Shown here in pieces: positions 7,977 to 19,028 of a stretch of DNA of 59,469 nucleotides. A program made the position numbers and the translations under genes. This DNA is from Piscirickettsia salmonis LF-89 = ATCC VR-1361 (GTDB lineage Bacteria; Pseudomonadota; Gammaproteobacteria; Piscirickettsiales; Piscirickettsiaceae). The stretch lies in contig NZ_AMFF02000020.1 of assembly GCF_000297215.2 (NCBI RefSeq), positions 22,726 through 82,194 on the forward strand, read 5' to 3'. Under the pieces are notes generated by a model. That model was not told the DNA's origin, ran no database searches, and worked only from the letters and a program-made list of their open reading frames with translations. Numbering within the stretch: the stretch's first letter is position 1; each line of letters opens with the position of its first letter.

Positions 7977-8738
7977 ATGCGCCAGAAGCTAGTGATGGGA
8001 AACTGGAAGATGAATGGTTGTCGTCGTGAATTGACGGCATTATTATGTGGTGTTTCTGAAGGTGTTAAAAGCTTGTCTAAGGTGGATGTTGCAGTTTGTC
8101 CTGCTTTTGTTTATTTAGAGACAATGACGGCGTTATTAAAAGAGTCTGGGTCTAAAGTGAGTCTTGGAGCTCAAGATGTAAGCTTGCATGAAACAGGTGC
8201 GCATACGGGTGAAGTTGCGTCGGCGATGCTGCACGATTTAGATTGTCAGTATGTGCTGGTTGGGCACTCAGAGCGTCGTAGTTATCATGCAGAAAGCAAT
8301 GACATTGTTGCAAAAAAATTTGTTGCTGTTCAGGCACAAGGTTTGATTCCGGTATTATGTGTTGGCGAGACATTAGAACAGCGCCAAGCGGGCAACATGC
8401 AAGAGATAGTGAGCACGCAGGTACAGACTGTGATTGACTACGCAGGTGTGAATGCTTTTGCAAGGAGTGTCATCGCGTATGAGCCGGTGTGGGCGATTGG
8501 TAGCGGTGTTGCAGCAGAGCCTGCCGATGTGCAAGGTGCGCATGGCTTTTTGCGCGGCGTACTGAGTAACTATGATGCAACGCTTGCTCAAAATATGCAG
8601 ATTTTATATGGTGGCAGTGTGAGGGCAAGCAATGCTGTTGAAATTCTACAACAACCTGATGTTGATGGTGGATTAGTTGGTGGTGCTTCTTTGCAGGTCG
8701 ATGAGTTTGTCACAATTTGTCAGGTGGCTAATGGTTAA
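7977..8738 (+). CDS. tpiA: Triosephosphate isomerase
   Basis: Interconverts dihydroxyacetone phosphate and glyceraldehyde 3-phosphate in glycolysis and gluconeogenesis. The 253-residue (beta/alpha)8 barrel shows substrate-binding K11 (GNWKMNG), the catalytic His97 (VGHSERR) and catalytic Glu169 (AYEPVWAIGSG, loop 6), plus the phosphate-binding LYGGSV and GLVGGASL. I prefer the ATG at 7977 because AAGGAGG at 7964-7970 gives normal spacing to it; the GTG at 7971 abuts the ribosome site. secG follows after 13 bases, the common gammaproteobacterial tpiA-secG pair. Confidence 0.97.
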   Translation: MRQKLVMGNWKMNGCRRELTALLCGVSEGVKSLSKVDVAVCPAFVYLETMTALLKESGSKVSLGAQDVSLHETGAHTGEVASAMLHDLDCQYVLVGHSERRSYHAESNDIVAKKFVAVQAQGLIPVLCVGETLEQRQAGNMQEIVSTQVQTVIDYAGVNAFARSVIAYEPVWAIGSGVAAEPADVQGAHGFLRGVLSNYDATLAQNMQILYGGSVRASNAVEILQQPDVDGGLVGGASLQVDEFVTICQVANG

Positions 8739-8751
8739 TTTGAGGTAAAAT

Positions 8752-9102
8752 GTGGAACAAATACTATTGATTTTGTTAATTGTTGCAGCGGTTGTGATGA
8801 TTGTATTGATTTTGATACAGCAAGGTAAAGGAGCGACTGCAGGGGCTTCTTTTGGTACTGGTGCTTCACAGACGGTATTTGGCAGTGCGGGGGCCGCTTC
8901 GTTTTTGGTAAAAGCAACAGCGATGTGTGCTTTGGTTTTCTTTGTAATTTGTTTGGTGTTGGGGCGGATGGCGGCGCAGCAGGGACAATTATCACCCGCA
9001 TCTGCTACGGTAAAAACAACGGCGGCGCCAGCGGCGGCATTGCAAGAAGCGACAACACCGGTATCCGCTCGAACGACTGATGAAAGCGGAGTTAAAAAAT
9101 AA
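8752..9102 (+). CDS. secG: Protein-export membrane protein SecG
   Basis: A small subunit of the SecYEG translocon that aids SecA cycling in the inner membrane. The 116-residue protein has two transmembrane helices (about 2-22 and 52-72) separated by the conserved loop IQQGKGATAGASFGTGASQ. An Ala/Thr-rich tail ends SGVKK. The start is GTG at 8752, with GAGG shortly upstream. It is transcribed with tpiA and precedes tRNA-Leu, a conserved order in this bacterial group. Confidence 0.95.
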   Translation: MEQILLILLIVAAVVMIVLILIQQGKGATAGASFGTGASQTVFGSAGAASFLVKATAMCALVFFVICLVLGRMAAQQGQLSPASATVKTTAAPAAALQEATTPVSARTTDESGVKK

Positions 9103-9109
9103 TTAGCAC

Positions 9110-9137
9110 TTGCATCTTACTAAAATAACAGTAAAAT
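9110..9137 (+). promoter_or_regulatory. Likely promoter of tRNA-Leu
   Basis: TTGCAT (9110-9115) and TAAAAT (9132-9137) are spaced by 16 bases, about 34 bases before the tRNA. Just downstream is a 7-bp hairpin, GCGCTAC (9139-9145) with GTAGCGC (9152-9158), which would lie at the 5' end of the precursor or help end secG read-through. Confidence 0.5.
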
Positions 9138-9170
9138 GGCGCTACGCGCTTGTAGCGCAATGAAATTTTT

Positions 9171-9257
9171 GCCGAAGTGGTGAAATTGGTAGACACGCCA
9201 TCTTGAGGGGGTGGTGACCTAACGGTCGTGCCGGTTCGAGTCCGGCCTTCGGCACCA
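9171..9257 (+). tRNA. tRNA-Leu (anticodon GAG)
   Basis: An 87-base class II tRNA with encoded CCA. Acceptor arms GCCGAAG and CTTCGGC pair fully. The anticodon stem CCATC/GGTGG closes the loop TTGAGGG, giving anticodon GAG (CUC/CUU codons). A short variable arm (GACCTAACGGTC) and a T-arm with GGTTCGAGTCC follow. It lies between secG and nuoA, as in Legionella and related bacteria. Confidence 0.97.
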
Positions 9258-9265
9258 AGTTTAAG

Positions 9266-9289
9266 AGGCGATTTGAGATCGCCTTTTTT
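9266..9289 (+). terminator. Intrinsic terminator after tRNA-Leu
   Basis: A stem AGGCGAT (9266-9272) / ATCGCCT (9278-9284) with a 5-base loop, running into six T residues. This is a classical Rho-independent terminator separating the tpiA-secG-tRNA unit from nuo. Confidence 0.85.
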
Positions 9290-9632
9290 ATTGCCTGCAA
9301 ATTTTAATAATTCACTGCATGGCAATGTTATTTATAATTTAAATTTTTATTACCTTTAAATTATCTATCTTTAAAAAGATTTAATTTAATTTATAAGGTT
9401 GGCTTCAGCTTTGGTGTTAAGATGTAGAGAATGATAAAAAATGTAAATATATTATAGAACGTTTAGTGATTTCGTATGGTTTCGTATTTTATATCTTAAT
9501 TTTGAATGCGCTTGAGTTAAAACTTTTTGTTGGTTGAGAAATATTACATAAATAGTGTGAGAGTCTTGCTATTTAAAGGTGATAGTGTGCAAAAATGAGT
9601 GCTTTATAGCTGGCTATATCATTGTTCAAGAA

Positions 9633-9661
9633 GTGAAAAAGCCTTTTTTTATTTGTATAAT
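9633..9661 (+). promoter_or_regulatory. Candidate promoter of the nuo operon
   Basis: A perfect TATAAT (9656-9661) sits 17 bases from GTGAAA (9633-9638; four of six match the -35 consensus), leaving a leader of about 120 bases before nuoA. The 500-base AT-rich gap 9290-9787 otherwise contains only a chance frame of 71 codons (9579-9794) that overlaps the nuoA start and has no family resemblance. Confidence 0.5.
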
Positions 9662-9787
9662 GGTCTCTTTTTGTTTAATATCTTTCCAGACTTTTGTCAG
9701 TTTAATAAACTTGTTTATACTTATTAACATTGATAACAATTTAAATCGAAAGTATAAACATGTCCTTTTGGTATTTGGGGTAATACC

Positions 9788-10156
9788 ATGTTAGATAATT
9801 ATGGTCCGATATTATTGTTCCTGATTATAGGAGCATTGTTTGGCATGGCGCCGATGATCGCAAGCGCTGTTGCTGGAAAAATTCTTGGTCTAGAACAAAA
9901 AAGTAAGGCGAAAGAAGACGCGTTCGAGTGTGGTTTTGCACCGTTCGAAGATGCACGGATGAAGTTCGACGTGCGTTTTTATCTTGTTGCTATACTTTTT
10001 ATTGTCTTTGATCTTGAGGTGGCGTTCATGCTGCCTTGGGCAGTAGCACTCAATAAAATAGGCTGGTATGGCTTTACAGCAATGTTCGTTTTTCTTGCTT
10101 TGCTTGTGGTTGGGTTTATTTATGAGTGGAAGAAAGGGGCGCTTGAATGGGAGTAG
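9788..10156 (+). CDS. nuoA: NADH-quinone oxidoreductase subunit A
   Basis: First gene of a complete 14-gene complex I operon. NuoA is a small membrane subunit at the junction of the peripheral and membrane arms, near the quinone entry. The 122-residue protein has three transmembrane helices (about 9-29, 63-83, 90-112) and the conserved loop [28 protein letters not shown], of which the ECGF-P region carries the Cys that reports the active/deactive state in mitochondria. The ATG at 9788 follows GGGG. Its end overlaps nuoB by ten bases. Confidence 0.97.
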   Translation: MLDNYGPILLFLIIGALFGMAPMIASAVAGKILGLEQKSKAKEDAFECGFAPFEDARMKFDVRFYLVAILFIVFDLEVAFMLPWAVALNKIGWYGFTAMFVFLALLVVGFIYEWKKGALEWE

Positions 10157-10632
10157 CCAATACTATTTTAAAGCGTGATGGCTTTGTTACGACTTCTGCA
10201 GATAAGTTAGTGAATTGGGTGCGTACAGGCTCCATGTGGCCGGTGACTTTTGGTTTAGCTTGCTGTGCTGTTGAGATGATGCAAGCGGGTGCGTCGCGCT
10301 ATGACTTAGATCGCTTTGGTGTGATTTTTCGTCCAAGTCCACGTCAATCGGATGTGATGATCGTCGCTGGCACCTTGTGCAATAAAATGGCGCCAGCATT
10401 ACGACGTGTCTATGATCAAATGGCAGGCCCCAAATGGGTGATTTCTATGGGTTCATGTGCCAATGGTGGTGGCTATTATCATTATTCTTATTCTGTTGTG
10501 CGTGGTTGTGATCGTATTGTGCCGGTGGATGTCTATGTGCCAGGTTGTCCGCCGACTGCAGAAGCTTTGTTGTATGGCATTATTCAGTTGCAAAATAAGA
10601 TTCGTCGTACCAATACTATTGCACGGCAATAA
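10147..10632 (+). CDS. nuoB: NADH-quinone oxidoreductase subunit B
   Basis: Peripheral-arm subunit holding cluster N2, the last Fe-S centre, which passes electrons to ubiquinone. The 161-residue protein shows the paired Cys in [11 protein letters not shown], a third in [13 protein letters not shown] and the fourth in [11 protein letters not shown], all N2 ligands. It overlaps nuoA by ten bases, indicating translational coupling. Confidence 0.97.
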   Translation: MGVANTILKRDGFVTTSADKLVNWVRTGSMWPVTFGLACCAVEMMQAGASRYDLDRFGVIFRPSPRQSDVMIVAGTLCNKMAPALRRVYDQMAGPKWVISMGSCANGGGYYHYSYSVVRGCDRIVPVDVYVPGCPPTAEALLYGIIQLQNKIRRTNTIARQ

Positions 10633-10649
10633 ACAAGGTTAATATAGGT

Positions 10650-11327
10650 ATGGAATTACAAGAACTGGTTACGCTCCTTGAGTCGTGTGTTAATGAGTTT
10701 AATCTTGGCTCAAAAGTAGAGTTTAATGAATTAACCCTGGAAGTCCCTGCTCAGTATTTATTGAAGTTTGCGCAACGATTGCGTGATGATCAGACGCTGT
10801 GTTTTGAAGTTCTAATCGATGTGTGTGGCATAGATTATTTATATTACGGTAAAGATGAGTGGACCACGGATTCGGCGACGGCAACTGGTTTTGAGCGTGG
10901 TGTGCGTCAGTTAGAAACACCTGAAAAGGGTGATGGTAAACGTTTTGCTGCTGTTTATCATTTAATGTCGATTAAAAATAATATCCGTTTGCGTCTAAAG
11001 GTATTTCCTGATCAAGATACGCTGATTTTGCCATCGGTGAATGAGATTTGGAGTAGTGCGAATTGGTTTGAACGTGAAGCATTTGATATGTATGGGCTAC
11101 TGTTTGATGGTCATCCTGATTTACGCCGTATCTTGACGGACTATGGTTTTATTGGTCACCCATTTCGAAAAGACTTTCCATTAAGTGGTTATGTTGAAAT
11201 GCGTTATGACGCTAAAGATGAACGTGTGGTCTATGAACCTGTTGAAATTGAACCGCGTGTTTTGGTGCCGAAAGTGATTCGCCATGATAATCGCTATGAC
11301 ACACGTTTGACGGCAGGAGAAAAGTAA
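10650..11327 (+). CDS. nuoC: NADH-quinone oxidoreductase subunit C
   Basis: The 30-kDa-type peripheral subunit that packs against NuoD and NuoB at the base of the hydrophilic arm. The 225-residue protein carries the family signature [20 protein letters not shown] followed by [21 protein letters not shown]. nuoC and nuoD are separate genes here, unlike the fused nuoCD of E. coli. nuoD begins one base after the nuoC stop codon. Confidence 0.97.
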   Translation: MELQELVTLLESCVNEFNLGSKVEFNELTLEVPAQYLLKFAQRLRDDQTLCFEVLIDVCGIDYLYYGKDEWTTDSATATGFERGVRQLETPEKGDGKRFAAVYHLMSIKNNIRLRLKVFPDQDTLILPSVNEIWSSANWFEREAFDMYGLLFDGHPDLRRILTDYGFIGHPFRKDFPLSGYVEMRYDAKDERVVYEPVEIEPRVLVPKVIRHDNRYDTRLTAGEK

Positions 11328-11328
11328 C

Positions 11329-12582
11329 ATGTCTGAGTTTCGAAATTATACGATTAACTTTGGGCCTCAGCATCCGGCGGCACATGGTGTCTTACGACTA
11401 ATTTTAGAGCTTGATGGCGAGACGGTTGTGCGTGCAGACCCTCATATTGGCTTATTACATCGTGGTACAGAAAAACTTGCAGAGACCAAACCTTATAATC
11501 AAAGCATTGGTTATATGGATCGGCTCGATTATGTTTCTATGATGTGTAATGAACACGCCTATGTTATGGCCATTGAAAAATTACTGGGGATAGAGGCGCC
11601 GATTCGGGCACAATATATCCGAGTCTTATTTTCCGAAATTACCCGCATTTTAAATCATTTAATGGGCATTGGTTCAACGGCTCTAGACTTAGGGGCGATG
11701 ACGGTCTTTTTGTATGCATTTCGTGAGCGTGAAGACCTTATGGATTGCTATGAAGCAGTATCTGGTGCGCGTATGCATGCGACCTATCTGCGTCCAGGCG
11801 GTGTTTATCGTGACTTGCCAGAGCGCATGCCGCAGTATGAGGCTTCACGCTGGCGTAATGAGAAAGAGGTTGCCAAGCTAAATCAAAATCGCCAAGGCTC
11901 TTTGCTGGACTTTCTCTGGGATTTTACTGAACGTTTTCCATCCTGTGTTGATGATTATGAAACGTTATTAACAGATAACCGGATCTGGAAACAGCGCACG
12001 GTCGGGATTACTGAAGTCTCTGCTGAGCGAGCACTGAACCTTGGTTTTTCAGGTCCGATGTTGCGTGCTTGTGGTGTAGAATGGGATCTGCGCAAAAAGC
12101 AACCTTATGAAGTATATGATCAGTTGGACTTTGATATTCCGGTGGGAAGCAAGGGAGATTGCTATGATCGTTATTTGGTCCGTGTTGAAGAAATGCGTCA
12201 ATCTAATCATATTATGCGTCAGTGCATCGAATGGTTACAGAAAAATCCAGGCCCAGTAATGGTTGATGACCATAAAATTGCCCCACCAAAGCGTGCTGAG
12301 GTGAAAAGTGATATGGAGTCATTGATTCACCATTTTAAATTATTTACTGAAGGCTTTACTTGTCCTGCCGGTGAGGTGTACAGCGCCGTAGAACATCCGA
12401 AGGGTGAGTTTGGTATTTATCTTGTTTCTGATGGGTCAAATAAGCCGTATCGTGTCAAAATTCGTAGCAGTGGTTTTGCCCATCTGGCTGCTATGGATGA
12501 GTTATTACGTGGTCATATGTTGGCTGATGTGCCTGCGTTAATTGCAACACAAGATTTGGTATTTGGAGAGGTTGACCGCTAA
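11329..12582 (+). CDS. nuoD: NADH-quinone oxidoreductase subunit D
   Basis: The 49-kDa-type subunit lining the quinone pocket, evolutionarily related to NiFe-hydrogenase large subunits. The 417-residue protein starts with the conserved [21 protein letters not shown], which includes the loop His that contacts quinone. It ends GEVDR, as most bacterial NuoD do. The conserved HRGTEKLAE and [14 protein letters not shown] are present. Its stop overlaps the nuoE start (TAATG). Confidence 0.97.
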   Translation: MSEFRNYTINFGPQHPAAHGVLRLILELDGETVVRADPHIGLLHRGTEKLAETKPYNQSIGYMDRLDYVSMMCNEHAYVMAIEKLLGIEAPIRAQYIRVLFSEITRILNHLMGIGSTALDLGAMTVFLYAFREREDLMDCYEAVSGARMHATYLRPGGVYRDLPERMPQYEASRWRNEKEVAKLNQNRQGSLLDFLWDFTERFPSCVDDYETLLTDNRIWKQRTVGITEVSAERALNLGFSGPMLRACGVEWDLRKKQPYEVYDQLDFDIPVGSKGDCYDRYLVRVEEMRQSNHIMRQCIEWLQKNPGPVMVDDHKIAPPKRAEVKSDMESLIHHFKLFTEGFTCPAGEVYSAVEHPKGEFGIYLVSDGSNKPYRVKIRSSGFAHLAAMDELLRGHMLADVPALIATQDLVFGEVDR

Positions 12583-13091
12583 TGTCCATAGAAAACGGTT
12601 TACACAGTTTAGACGGTTTAACAATTACGATGCGTGAGCAAATTGATTATTGGCTCACTAAGTTTCCTCATGATCAAAAGCAGTCAGCATCTCTTGCTGC
12701 CTTGATGGTTGTTCAAAAAGAAAATAATGGTTATTTAACCAATGTGCTGATGGATGCGGTGGCTGATTATTTAGATATGCCAGCGATTGCGGTCTATGAA
12801 GTGGCAACGTTTTATTCGATGTATGAGCACAAGCCGGTAGGGCAGCACAAGATTTGTGTATGTACTAATATTTCATGCATGTTAAATGGCTCTGATAAAA
12901 TTGTTGAGCATTTAGAGCGGCGTTTAGGCGTTAAAATGGGGGGGGATGTTACTCCAGATGGTAAATTTAGTATTAAAGAAGTCGAGTGCCTGGGTGCGTG
13001 CGTGAATGCACCGATGTTACAAATTGGTGATGATTATCACGAAAAGTTAACGCCTGAGCGTGTTGATCAAATTTTGGATAATCTGGAGTAG
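12582..13091 (+). CDS. nuoE: NADH-quinone oxidoreductase subunit E
   Basis: The 24-kDa-type thioredoxin-like subunit of the NADH dehydrogenase module, carrying 2Fe-2S cluster N1a. The 169-residue protein has the four cluster cysteines in CTNISCMLNG (first two) and ECLGACVNAPM (last two), with the conserved VATFYSMYEHKPVG upstream. It is coupled to nuoD by a one-base overlap and followed by nuoF after six bases. Confidence 0.97.
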   Translation: MSIENGLHSLDGLTITMREQIDYWLTKFPHDQKQSASLAALMVVQKENNGYLTNVLMDAVADYLDMPAIAVYEVATFYSMYEHKPVGQHKICVCTNISCMLNGSDKIVEHLERRLGVKMGGDVTPDGKFSIKEVECLGACVNAPMLQIGDDYHEKLTPERVDQILDNLE

Positions 13092-13097
13092 TCAATC

Positions 13098-14387
13098 ATG
13101 AGTATCAGTATCCAACAAAATTTAGTCTGTTTTCGCTCATTAGGTTTAGATCAGCCGTGGACGTTGGCCAGTTATGAAAGTATCGGTGGTTATTCAGTAT
13201 GGCGGCGTATTTTAAAAGAAAAAACCCCACCTGAGGAAATTATTGAAGAGCTCAAAACATCGGCATTACGCGGGCGTGGCGGTGCGGGATTTCCAACAGG
13301 GCTTAAATGGAGCTTTATGCCGCGCAATGCGCCGGGGCAAAAATATGTGGTTTGTAATTCCGATGAAGGTGAGCCTGGAACTTGCCATGATCGGGATATT
13401 ATGCGTTACAACCCTCATCAGCTGATTGAAGGGATGGCGATAGCTGGCTATGTTGTTGGTGCGACAGTGGGCTATAACTATGTACGTGGTGAGTTTATTG
13501 AGCCAATTAGACGCTGTGATCTGGCTTTAGAAGAAGCACGTGCTGCGGGCCTACTGGGCAATGATATTTTAGGTTCAGGGATTGATTTTGATATGTTTAC
13601 TGCCCATGGGGCAGGGGCATATATTTGTGGTGAAGAGACGGCACTTTTAAATTCGTTAGAAGGTAAAAAAGGTCAGCCGCGCTTTAAGCCGCCGTTTCCA
13701 GCTGGCTATGGCTTATATGGACGACCGACGAACATTAATAATACTGAGACGTATGCTTCTGTGCCGGTGATTTTACAACATGGCGGGCAATGGTTTTTAG
13801 AATTAGGTAAACCCAATAACGGGGGTTGTAAAATTTTTAGTGTTTCAGGTCATGTCAATAAGCCGGGTAATTATGAAGTTCCCTTAGGGACTTCGTTTAA
13901 AGATTTATTAGCACTGGCCGGTGGTGTACGCAATGGCAATCGTTTAAAGGCGGTGATTCCAGGTGGTAGCTCATCAAAAATTGTGCCTGGGGATATCATG
14001 CTTAACGATGTCACTATGGACTATGATTCAATTGGTAAAGCTGGCTCAATGTTAGGTTCTGGAGCGGTTGTTATCATTGATGAGACCCAAGATATGGCGG
14101 AGTTGCTTGCACGTATTGCACATTTTTACTATGAAGAGTCATGTGGGCAATGCACGCCATGTCGCGAAGGTACTGGTTGGATGTCACGTATTTTAAAGCG
14201 GATTGTCTCAGGTCAAGGGCGGCCAGAAGATCTAGAAAAAGTGGTTGCGGTGGCTGGAAAAATTGAAGGCCACACGATTTGTGGCCTGGGTGATGCAGCA
14301 GCATGGCCGGTGCAAAGTTATATTCAAAAATTTAGGCATGAATTTGAATATTGGATTGAGCATAAGCGTAGCATGGTTGCAGCCTAA
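13098..14387 (+). CDS. nuoF: NADH-quinone oxidoreductase subunit F
   Basis: The 51-kDa-type subunit that binds NADH and FMN and holds the 4Fe-4S cluster N3. The 429-residue protein shows the NADH/FMN glycine-rich loop [15 protein letters not shown], the FMN-binding [31 protein letters not shown] and the N3 cysteines in [15 protein letters not shown] plus a later HTICGLGD. A 49-base gap separates it from nuoG. Confidence 0.97.
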   Translation: MSISIQQNLVCFRSLGLDQPWTLASYESIGGYSVWRRILKEKTPPEEIIEELKTSALRGRGGAGFPTGLKWSFMPRNAPGQKYVVCNSDEGEPGTCHDRDIMRYNPHQLIEGMAIAGYVVGATVGYNYVRGEFIEPIRRCDLALEEARAAGLLGNDILGSGIDFDMFTAHGAGAYICGEETALLNSLEGKKGQPRFKPPFPAGYGLYGRPTNINNTETYASVPVILQHGGQWFLELGKPNNGGCKIFSVSGHVNKPGNYEVPLGTSFKDLLALAGGVRNGNRLKAVIPGGSSSKIVPGDIMLNDVTMDYDSIGKAGSMLGSGAVVIIDETQDMAELLARIAHFYYEESCGQCTPCREGTGWMSRILKRIVSGQGRPEDLEKVVAVAGKIEGHTICGLGDAAAWPVQSYIQKFRHEFEYWIEHKRSMVAA

Positions 14388-14436
14388 ACTAAGTTTGTTG
14401 TATTTAAAATTAATTTGAAATTGGAATGATCAATCA

Positions 14437-16830
14437 ATGTCAACAGTTCAAATTGAAATCGATGGTGAAAAGCTAGAAGTTCAGCAAGGCTCAATGATTA
14501 TTGAAGCGGCTGACGAAGCTGGCATTCGTATTCCACGCTTTTGCTACCATAAAAAACTATCGGTGGCTGCAAATTGCAGAATGTGTTTAATCGAAGTTGA
14601 AAATGGGCGCAAGCCGATGCCGGCTTGTGCAACCCCAGTCACTGACGGTATGAAAGTTTTTACTAAATCGCCGCTAGCGATTGCATCACAAAAATCAGTG
14701 ATGGAGTTTTTATTAATTAATCACCCATTGGACTGTCCTATTTGTGATCAAGGGGGGCAGTGTGAGTTACAAGATCTTGCAATGGGCTATGGTAGTGATA
14801 GTTCACGCTATGTTGAAGGCAAGCGCTCTGTTAGCGATAAAAATATTGGCCCGTTAATTTCAACAGAATTAACACGCTGTATTCAATGTACGCGTTGCGT
14901 ACGTTTTGGCACTGAAATTGCCGGAATTCGCGAGCTGGGTATGACTGGCCGTGGTGAGCACTCTGAAATTGGTACTTTTATTAAGCATAGTGTGAACTCT
15001 GAAATGTCGGGCAATGTGATTGATGTATGTCCTGTCGGCGCTTTAACGGCTAAGCCTTCACGGTTTACTGCCCGTGCTTGGGAGGTTAGTGCTTTAGAAA
15101 GTATTGCACCGCATGATTGCATCGGCTCGAATATTGCGATTCATACCCGTCGCAGTGATGTCATGAGCGTGGCCCCGCGTGAGAATGAAAGCTTAAATGA
15201 AGTTTGGATTTCTGATCGCGATCGCTTTTCTTATAAGGGACTGGAGAGTTCTGAGCGTGTTTATAAACCTCAGGTTAAGCGCAATGGAGTGTGGACGGAA
15301 GTTGAATGGCAAGATGCATTAAATATCGTCGCTGCACGTATGCATGAAACAGTCAAAGAGCATGGTCCTGAGCAGCTTGGCGCTTTAGCCTCACCCAGTT
15401 GCTCTGTTGAAGAGCTTTATTTACTGCAAAAGCTTATGCGCGGATTGGGCTCACATAATATTGATCACCGGTTGCGTGATATTGATTTTTCTGACCAATA
15501 TGCTGCACCGTTGTATCCACGTTTTGATGGCTCAATTGCTGAGCTTGATGATCAAAATGCACTGTTGCTAATTGGTAGCAATATTCATAAAGAAGTGCCG
15601 ATTGCTGCGCATCGAGTACGTAAAGCCGCGGTAGGCGGCGCTGCTGTTTCTGCTCTATCGCCTTTGACTTTTACTTATAGTTTTGATGTAAAGCAGTGGG
15701 TTGTGCCATTGACAACGTGGCTAAATGCCTTGGCTTTGATAGTTAAACATGCCGCACAAAAAGCAGCGGTGACAGCGGATGCCTCGCTGGTTGATATTGT
15801 AAACACTGCCGCCGGTGATCAGGCGAAAGCAGAGCGCATTGCGAGTGAATTACTAGAGGCTGAAAAAGCAACGATTACGTTAGGCTATTATGCACTGACC
15901 TCGCCTGAGGCGGCTTTATTTAGAGCGCTGGCTTTTGAATTAGCAAGAATAACTAAGGCTAAAGTATTATTATTAACCGAAGGATCAAATAGTGCAGGTG
16001 CTTGGTTAAGCGGCGCTGTACCTCACCGTCTGGTTGCAGGTCATGTGATTGGAGATGCTGCGGGTTACCATACTCAAGAGATGCTTGAGAAAAAATTAAA
16101 GCTCTATTTCTTATTGAATACAGAACCAAGTTTTGCTTGTGCAAATTCACATGCGGCGCTTGATGCAGTGAAAAATGCGGATTTTGTTGTTTCGCTCTTG
16201 CCATTTAAAAATCACATCATGAATGAATATGTCGATGTTATTTTTCCCATTGCGCCTTTTAGTGAAACTTCAGGCACATTAATTAATGCTGCAGGGGATT
16301 GGCAAAGCTTTGCGGCAGCGGTAATGCCTAAAGGTGATGTCCGCCCTGCTTGGAAAGTGTTGCGTGTGCTTGGTAATCTTTTACAGATCGACGGCTTTGA
16401 TCAAGAGTCCAGCACTGATGTTATTGCTGAGGTTAAGCGTGAGCTAATGCACGCTCAGGCTGATTTGAGTGCAGCGCCTTGGCAAATGACTGAAAACTTA
16501 AAAGCGTTTAATTATGGTAATGATGGTGGTCTGACGTTTATTCCGCAACTTTCATTGTATTCAGTGGATGCTTTAGTGCGTCGTGCGAGTGATTTACAGC
16601 AAACTGCTGATGCAGCGAAAAAGCAGGTATATATGTCAGTAGCAACACTAGAACGTAAAGGCTTTATTGTCGGTGATAGTGTGAAAATAAAGCACGGTGG
16701 CATATCTGCTTTGCATACGGTTGTAGTTGATGATCATGTGCCTGATGGCAGTGTGCTGATTCCAGTGGGCACGGCAGCAGCTGTTGATCTGGCCATGCCT
16801 TACCGCTCTGTTGAATTAATACGGGACTAA
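14437..16830 (+). CDS. nuoG: NADH-quinone oxidoreductase subunit G
   Basis: The 75-kDa-type peripheral subunit with a chain of Fe-S clusters. In the 797-residue protein the N-terminal ferredoxin-like domain has C-x-x-C ligands in [13 protein letters not shown] (N1b), then the His/Cys set in [18 protein letters not shown] (N5) and the 4Fe-4S set in [14 protein letters not shown] with a distal VCPVGALT (N4). The C-terminal ~550 residues are molybdopterin-oxidoreductase-like but have no cofactor. I do not see the extra Cys set for cluster N7. The sequence after ~550 is Ala-rich and more variable, as is usual. Confidence 0.96.
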   Translation: MSTVQIEIDGEKLEVQQGSMIIEAADEAGIRIPRFCYHKKLSVAANCRMCLIEVENGRKPMPACATPVTDGMKVFTKSPLAIASQKSVMEFLLINHPLDCPICDQGGQCELQDLAMGYGSDSSRYVEGKRSVSDKNIGPLISTELTRCIQCTRCVRFGTEIAGIRELGMTGRGEHSEIGTFIKHSVNSEMSGNVIDVCPVGALTAKPSRFTARAWEVSALESIAPHDCIGSNIAIHTRRSDVMSVAPRENESLNEVWISDRDRFSYKGLESSERVYKPQVKRNGVWTEVEWQDALNIVAARMHETVKEHGPEQLGALASPSCSVEELYLLQKLMRGLGSHNIDHRLRDIDFSDQYAAPLYPRFDGSIAELDDQNALLLIGSNIHKEVPIAAHRVRKAAVGGAAVSALSPLTFTYSFDVKQWVVPLTTWLNALALIVKHAAQKAAVTADASLVDIVNTAAGDQAKAERIASELLEAEKATITLGYYALTSPEAALFRALAFELARITKAKVLLLTEGSNSAGAWLSGAVPHRLVAGHVIGDAAGYHTQEMLEKKLKLYFLLNTEPSFACANSHAALDAVKNADFVVSLLPFKNHIMNEYVDVIFPIAPFSETSGTLINAAGDWQSFAAAVMPKGDVRPAWKVLRVLGNLLQIDGFDQESSTDVIAEVKRELMHAQADLSAAPWQMTENLKAFNYGNDGGLTFIPQLSLYSVDALVRRASDLQQTADAAKKQVYMSVATLERKGFIVGDSVKIKHGGISALHTVVVDDHVPDGSVLIPVGTAAAVDLAMPYRSVELIRD

Positions 16831-16834
16831 TCGA

Positions 16835-17860
16835 ATGGCAGAAACATTTGCAATAAGTGTGTTGTGGACGCTCCTTAAAATTATCATTATTGTCGTGCCA
16901 CTGATGTTGGTGGTGGCTTACTATACCTATGCTGAGCGTAAAGTGATTGGTTATATGCAAGACCGTTTAGGCCCGAATCGTGTGGGCGTGTGGGGGCTAT
17001 TGCAACCGATTGCTGATGGAGCAAAGCTGTTTTTAAAAGAGCGTATTCGCCCCAGCCACTCTAACCGTTTTTTATTTGTTATCGCCCCTGTGTTAACCAT
17101 TGCACCAGCGCTAGCGGCTTGGGCGGTAGTGCCGTTTGATGCCCATTTAGTACTGGCTAATATCAATGCGGGTGTTTTATATATTTTGGCGATGACTTCG
17201 TTGGGTGTGTACGGGGTGATTATCGCCGGTTGGGCATCAAATTCTAAATACGCCATGCTCGGTGCACTGCGTTCTGCGGCTCAAATCGTTTCTTATGAAT
17301 TAGCGATGGGTTTTGCTCTCATTGGCGTGTTAATCGCTGCAGGTAGCTTAAACCTCAATACGATTATTCAAGCACAAGCGGGTGGTATTTGGCAGTGGTA
17401 TTGGTTGCCATTGTTTCCCTTATTTATTGTCTACTGGATCTCGGGTGTGGCTGAGACTAACCGGGCGCCGTTTGATGTGGCCGAAGGGGAGTCGGAAATT
17501 GTTGCCGGTTTTCATGTTGAGTACTCAGGGATGACTTTTGCGATCTTTTTCTTGGCAGAATATGCCAATATGATTTTGATTTCATTGTTAACTGCAGTAT
17601 TTTTTATGGGTGGTTGGTTGTCACCATTTCAGGGAATTCCTGGGCTAGATTATTTATTTTCTTGGGTACCTGGAATTGTCTGGCTATTTTTAAAAACCGC
17701 TTTTTTTATGTTTTCATACCTGTGGTTTCGAGCCACTTTCCCACGTTTTCGTTATGACCAAATTATGCGTTTAGGCTGGAAGATATTAATTCCTGTGGCT
17801 TTGGTGTGGGTCATTGTGGCTGCATTACTGGTTAAGTTTCATATTGGGCCATGGTTTTAA
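16835..17860 (+). CDS. nuoH: NADH-quinone oxidoreductase subunit H
   Basis: The membrane subunit linking the quinone site to the proton-pumping arm. The 341-residue protein has about eight transmembrane helices. It carries the conserved loops [24 protein letters not shown] (cytoplasmic, near the N-terminus) and the acidic [28 protein letters not shown], which contributes to the E-channel. It starts four bases after nuoG. Confidence 0.97.
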   Translation: MAETFAISVLWTLLKIIIIVVPLMLVVAYYTYAERKVIGYMQDRLGPNRVGVWGLLQPIADGAKLFLKERIRPSHSNRFLFVIAPVLTIAPALAAWAVVPFDAHLVLANINAGVLYILAMTSLGVYGVIIAGWASNSKYAMLGALRSAAQIVSYELAMGFALIGVLIAAGSLNLNTIIQAQAGGIWQWYWLPLFPLFIVYWISGVAETNRAPFDVAEGESEIVAGFHVEYSGMTFAIFFLAEYANMILISLLTAVFFMGGWLSPFQGIPGLDYLFSWVPGIVWLFLKTAFFMFSYLWFRATFPRFRYDQIMRLGWKILIPVALVWVIVAALLVKFHIGPWF

Positions 17861-17873
17861 GGGGTAGCTTTAG

Positions 17874-18362
17874 GTGAAAATATTAAAACAATGGGCTAAA
17901 ACATTTTTATTAATCGAGTTACTTAAAGGTTTAAAACTAACTTTAAAGCACTTGTTTAGTAAGTCAGTTACAGTTCAATACCCAGAAGAAAAAACACCGA
18001 TTTCTCCACGTTTTCGTGGTTTGCATGCACTGCGCCGCTACCCAAATGGTGAAGAGCGTTGCATCGCCTGTAAATTATGTGAGGCGGTGTGTCCGGCGTT
18101 GGCCATTACCATTGAATCTGAGCAAAGAGAAGATGGCTCACGGCGGACGACACGTTATGATATTGATTTATTCAAGTGTATTTATTGCGGCTTTTGTGAG
18201 GAAGCTTGTCCTGTTGATTCTATCGTTGAGACTAAGGTCTTTGATTATCACTTTGAAGAGCGTGGTGAAAATATTATGACCAAAGCTAAACTCTTAGAAA
18301 TTGGTGATCAATATGAAGAGCAAATTGCCGCTGCAAAAGCGCAAGATGCGCCGTACCGTTAA
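17874..18362 (+). CDS. nuoI: NADH-quinone oxidoreductase subunit I
   Basis: A ferredoxin-like subunit with two 4Fe-4S clusters (N6a, N6b) that hand electrons to N2 in NuoB. The 162-residue protein has the two motifs [16 protein letters not shown] and [16 protein letters not shown], each with Cys-x2-Cys-x2-Cys-x3-Cys-Pro. An N-terminal amphipathic region anchors it to the membrane arm. The start is GTG at 17874, after a GGGTAGC-type weak ribosome site. Confidence 0.97.
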   Translation: MKILKQWAKTFLLIELLKGLKLTLKHLFSKSVTVQYPEEKTPISPRFRGLHALRRYPNGEERCIACKLCEAVCPALAITIESEQREDGSRRTTRYDIDLFKCIYCGFCEEACPVDSIVETKVFDYHFEERGENIMTKAKLLEIGDQYEEQIAAAKAQDAPYR

Positions 18363-18381
18363 GGTTAAGGAATAATAAGCA

Positions 18382-19005
18382 ATGTTGATTGAAATTGTCT
18401 TTTATTGTTTTGCAGCGCTTGCTATTTTCGGTGCTTGGATGGTGGTAACTGCACGCAATCCAGTCAAAGCAGTACTGGCACTTGTCTTTACCTTTGTGAT
18501 GAGTGCTGGGGTGTGGATGACAACGCAAGCTGAGTTTTTAGCTCTGTCATTGATTGTTGTTTATGTCGGTGCGGTGATGGTGCTGTTTTTATTTGTTGTG
18601 ATGATGCTGGATGTTGATGTCGCTGCATTAAAAGCAGGTGCTGCGCGCTATTTACCAATCGGCTTACTGGTTGTTTTACCGATTGTTGCGTTAATGATTT
18701 GGCAGGTGGGCCCTGAGCATTTTGGCACGAGTTTATTTGGTCATAAGCCAGTGGTTCATGGGGCAGATTACAGCAATACTAAAGCATTGGGTGAGCTGTT
18801 ATATACCCGTTATGTTTATGAGTTTATCTTGGCAGCGGCCATTTTATTAGTCGCGATGATGGCGGCGATTTGTTTGGCATTTCGTGGCCCACGTTCAGCA
18901 CGCACTCAGCACCCTGGTAAGCAAGTGAAAGTACAGCCAAGCGAACGTTTGCGTGTGGTAAAAATGAAAAGTGAGAAGAAAACCACGGGGAAAAGTGATG
19001 AATAA
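18382..19005 (+). CDS. nuoJ: NADH-quinone oxidoreductase subunit J
   Basis: A membrane subunit with five helices close to the quinone-coupling region. The 207-residue protein carries the signature FLALSLIVVYVGAVMVLFLFVVMMLD on helix 3, which contains the conserved pi-bulge region. It ends in a basic hydrophilic tail of roughly 40 residues (RGPRSARTQHPGKQV... to KKTTGKSDE), somewhat Lys-rich. The next gene, nuoK, starts 23 bases later. Confidence 0.96.
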   Translation: MLIEIVFYCFAALAIFGAWMVVTARNPVKAVLALVFTFVMSAGVWMTTQAEFLALSLIVVYVGAVMVLFLFVVMMLDVDVAALKAGAARYLPIGLLVVLPIVALMIWQVGPEHFGTSLFGHKPVVHGADYSNTKALGELLYTRYVYEFILAAAILLVAMMAAICLAFRGPRSARTQHPGKQVKVQPSERLRVVKMKSEKKTTGKSDE

Positions 19006-19028
19006 AATAGAATCCTGGGGAAGTGCAT

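Noticed and set aside
9579-9794. 71-codon frame upstream of nuoA
   Set aside because: It has no ribosome site or family likeness and overlaps the nuoA start. It covers the likely nuo promoter and reads like AT-rich chance sequence.
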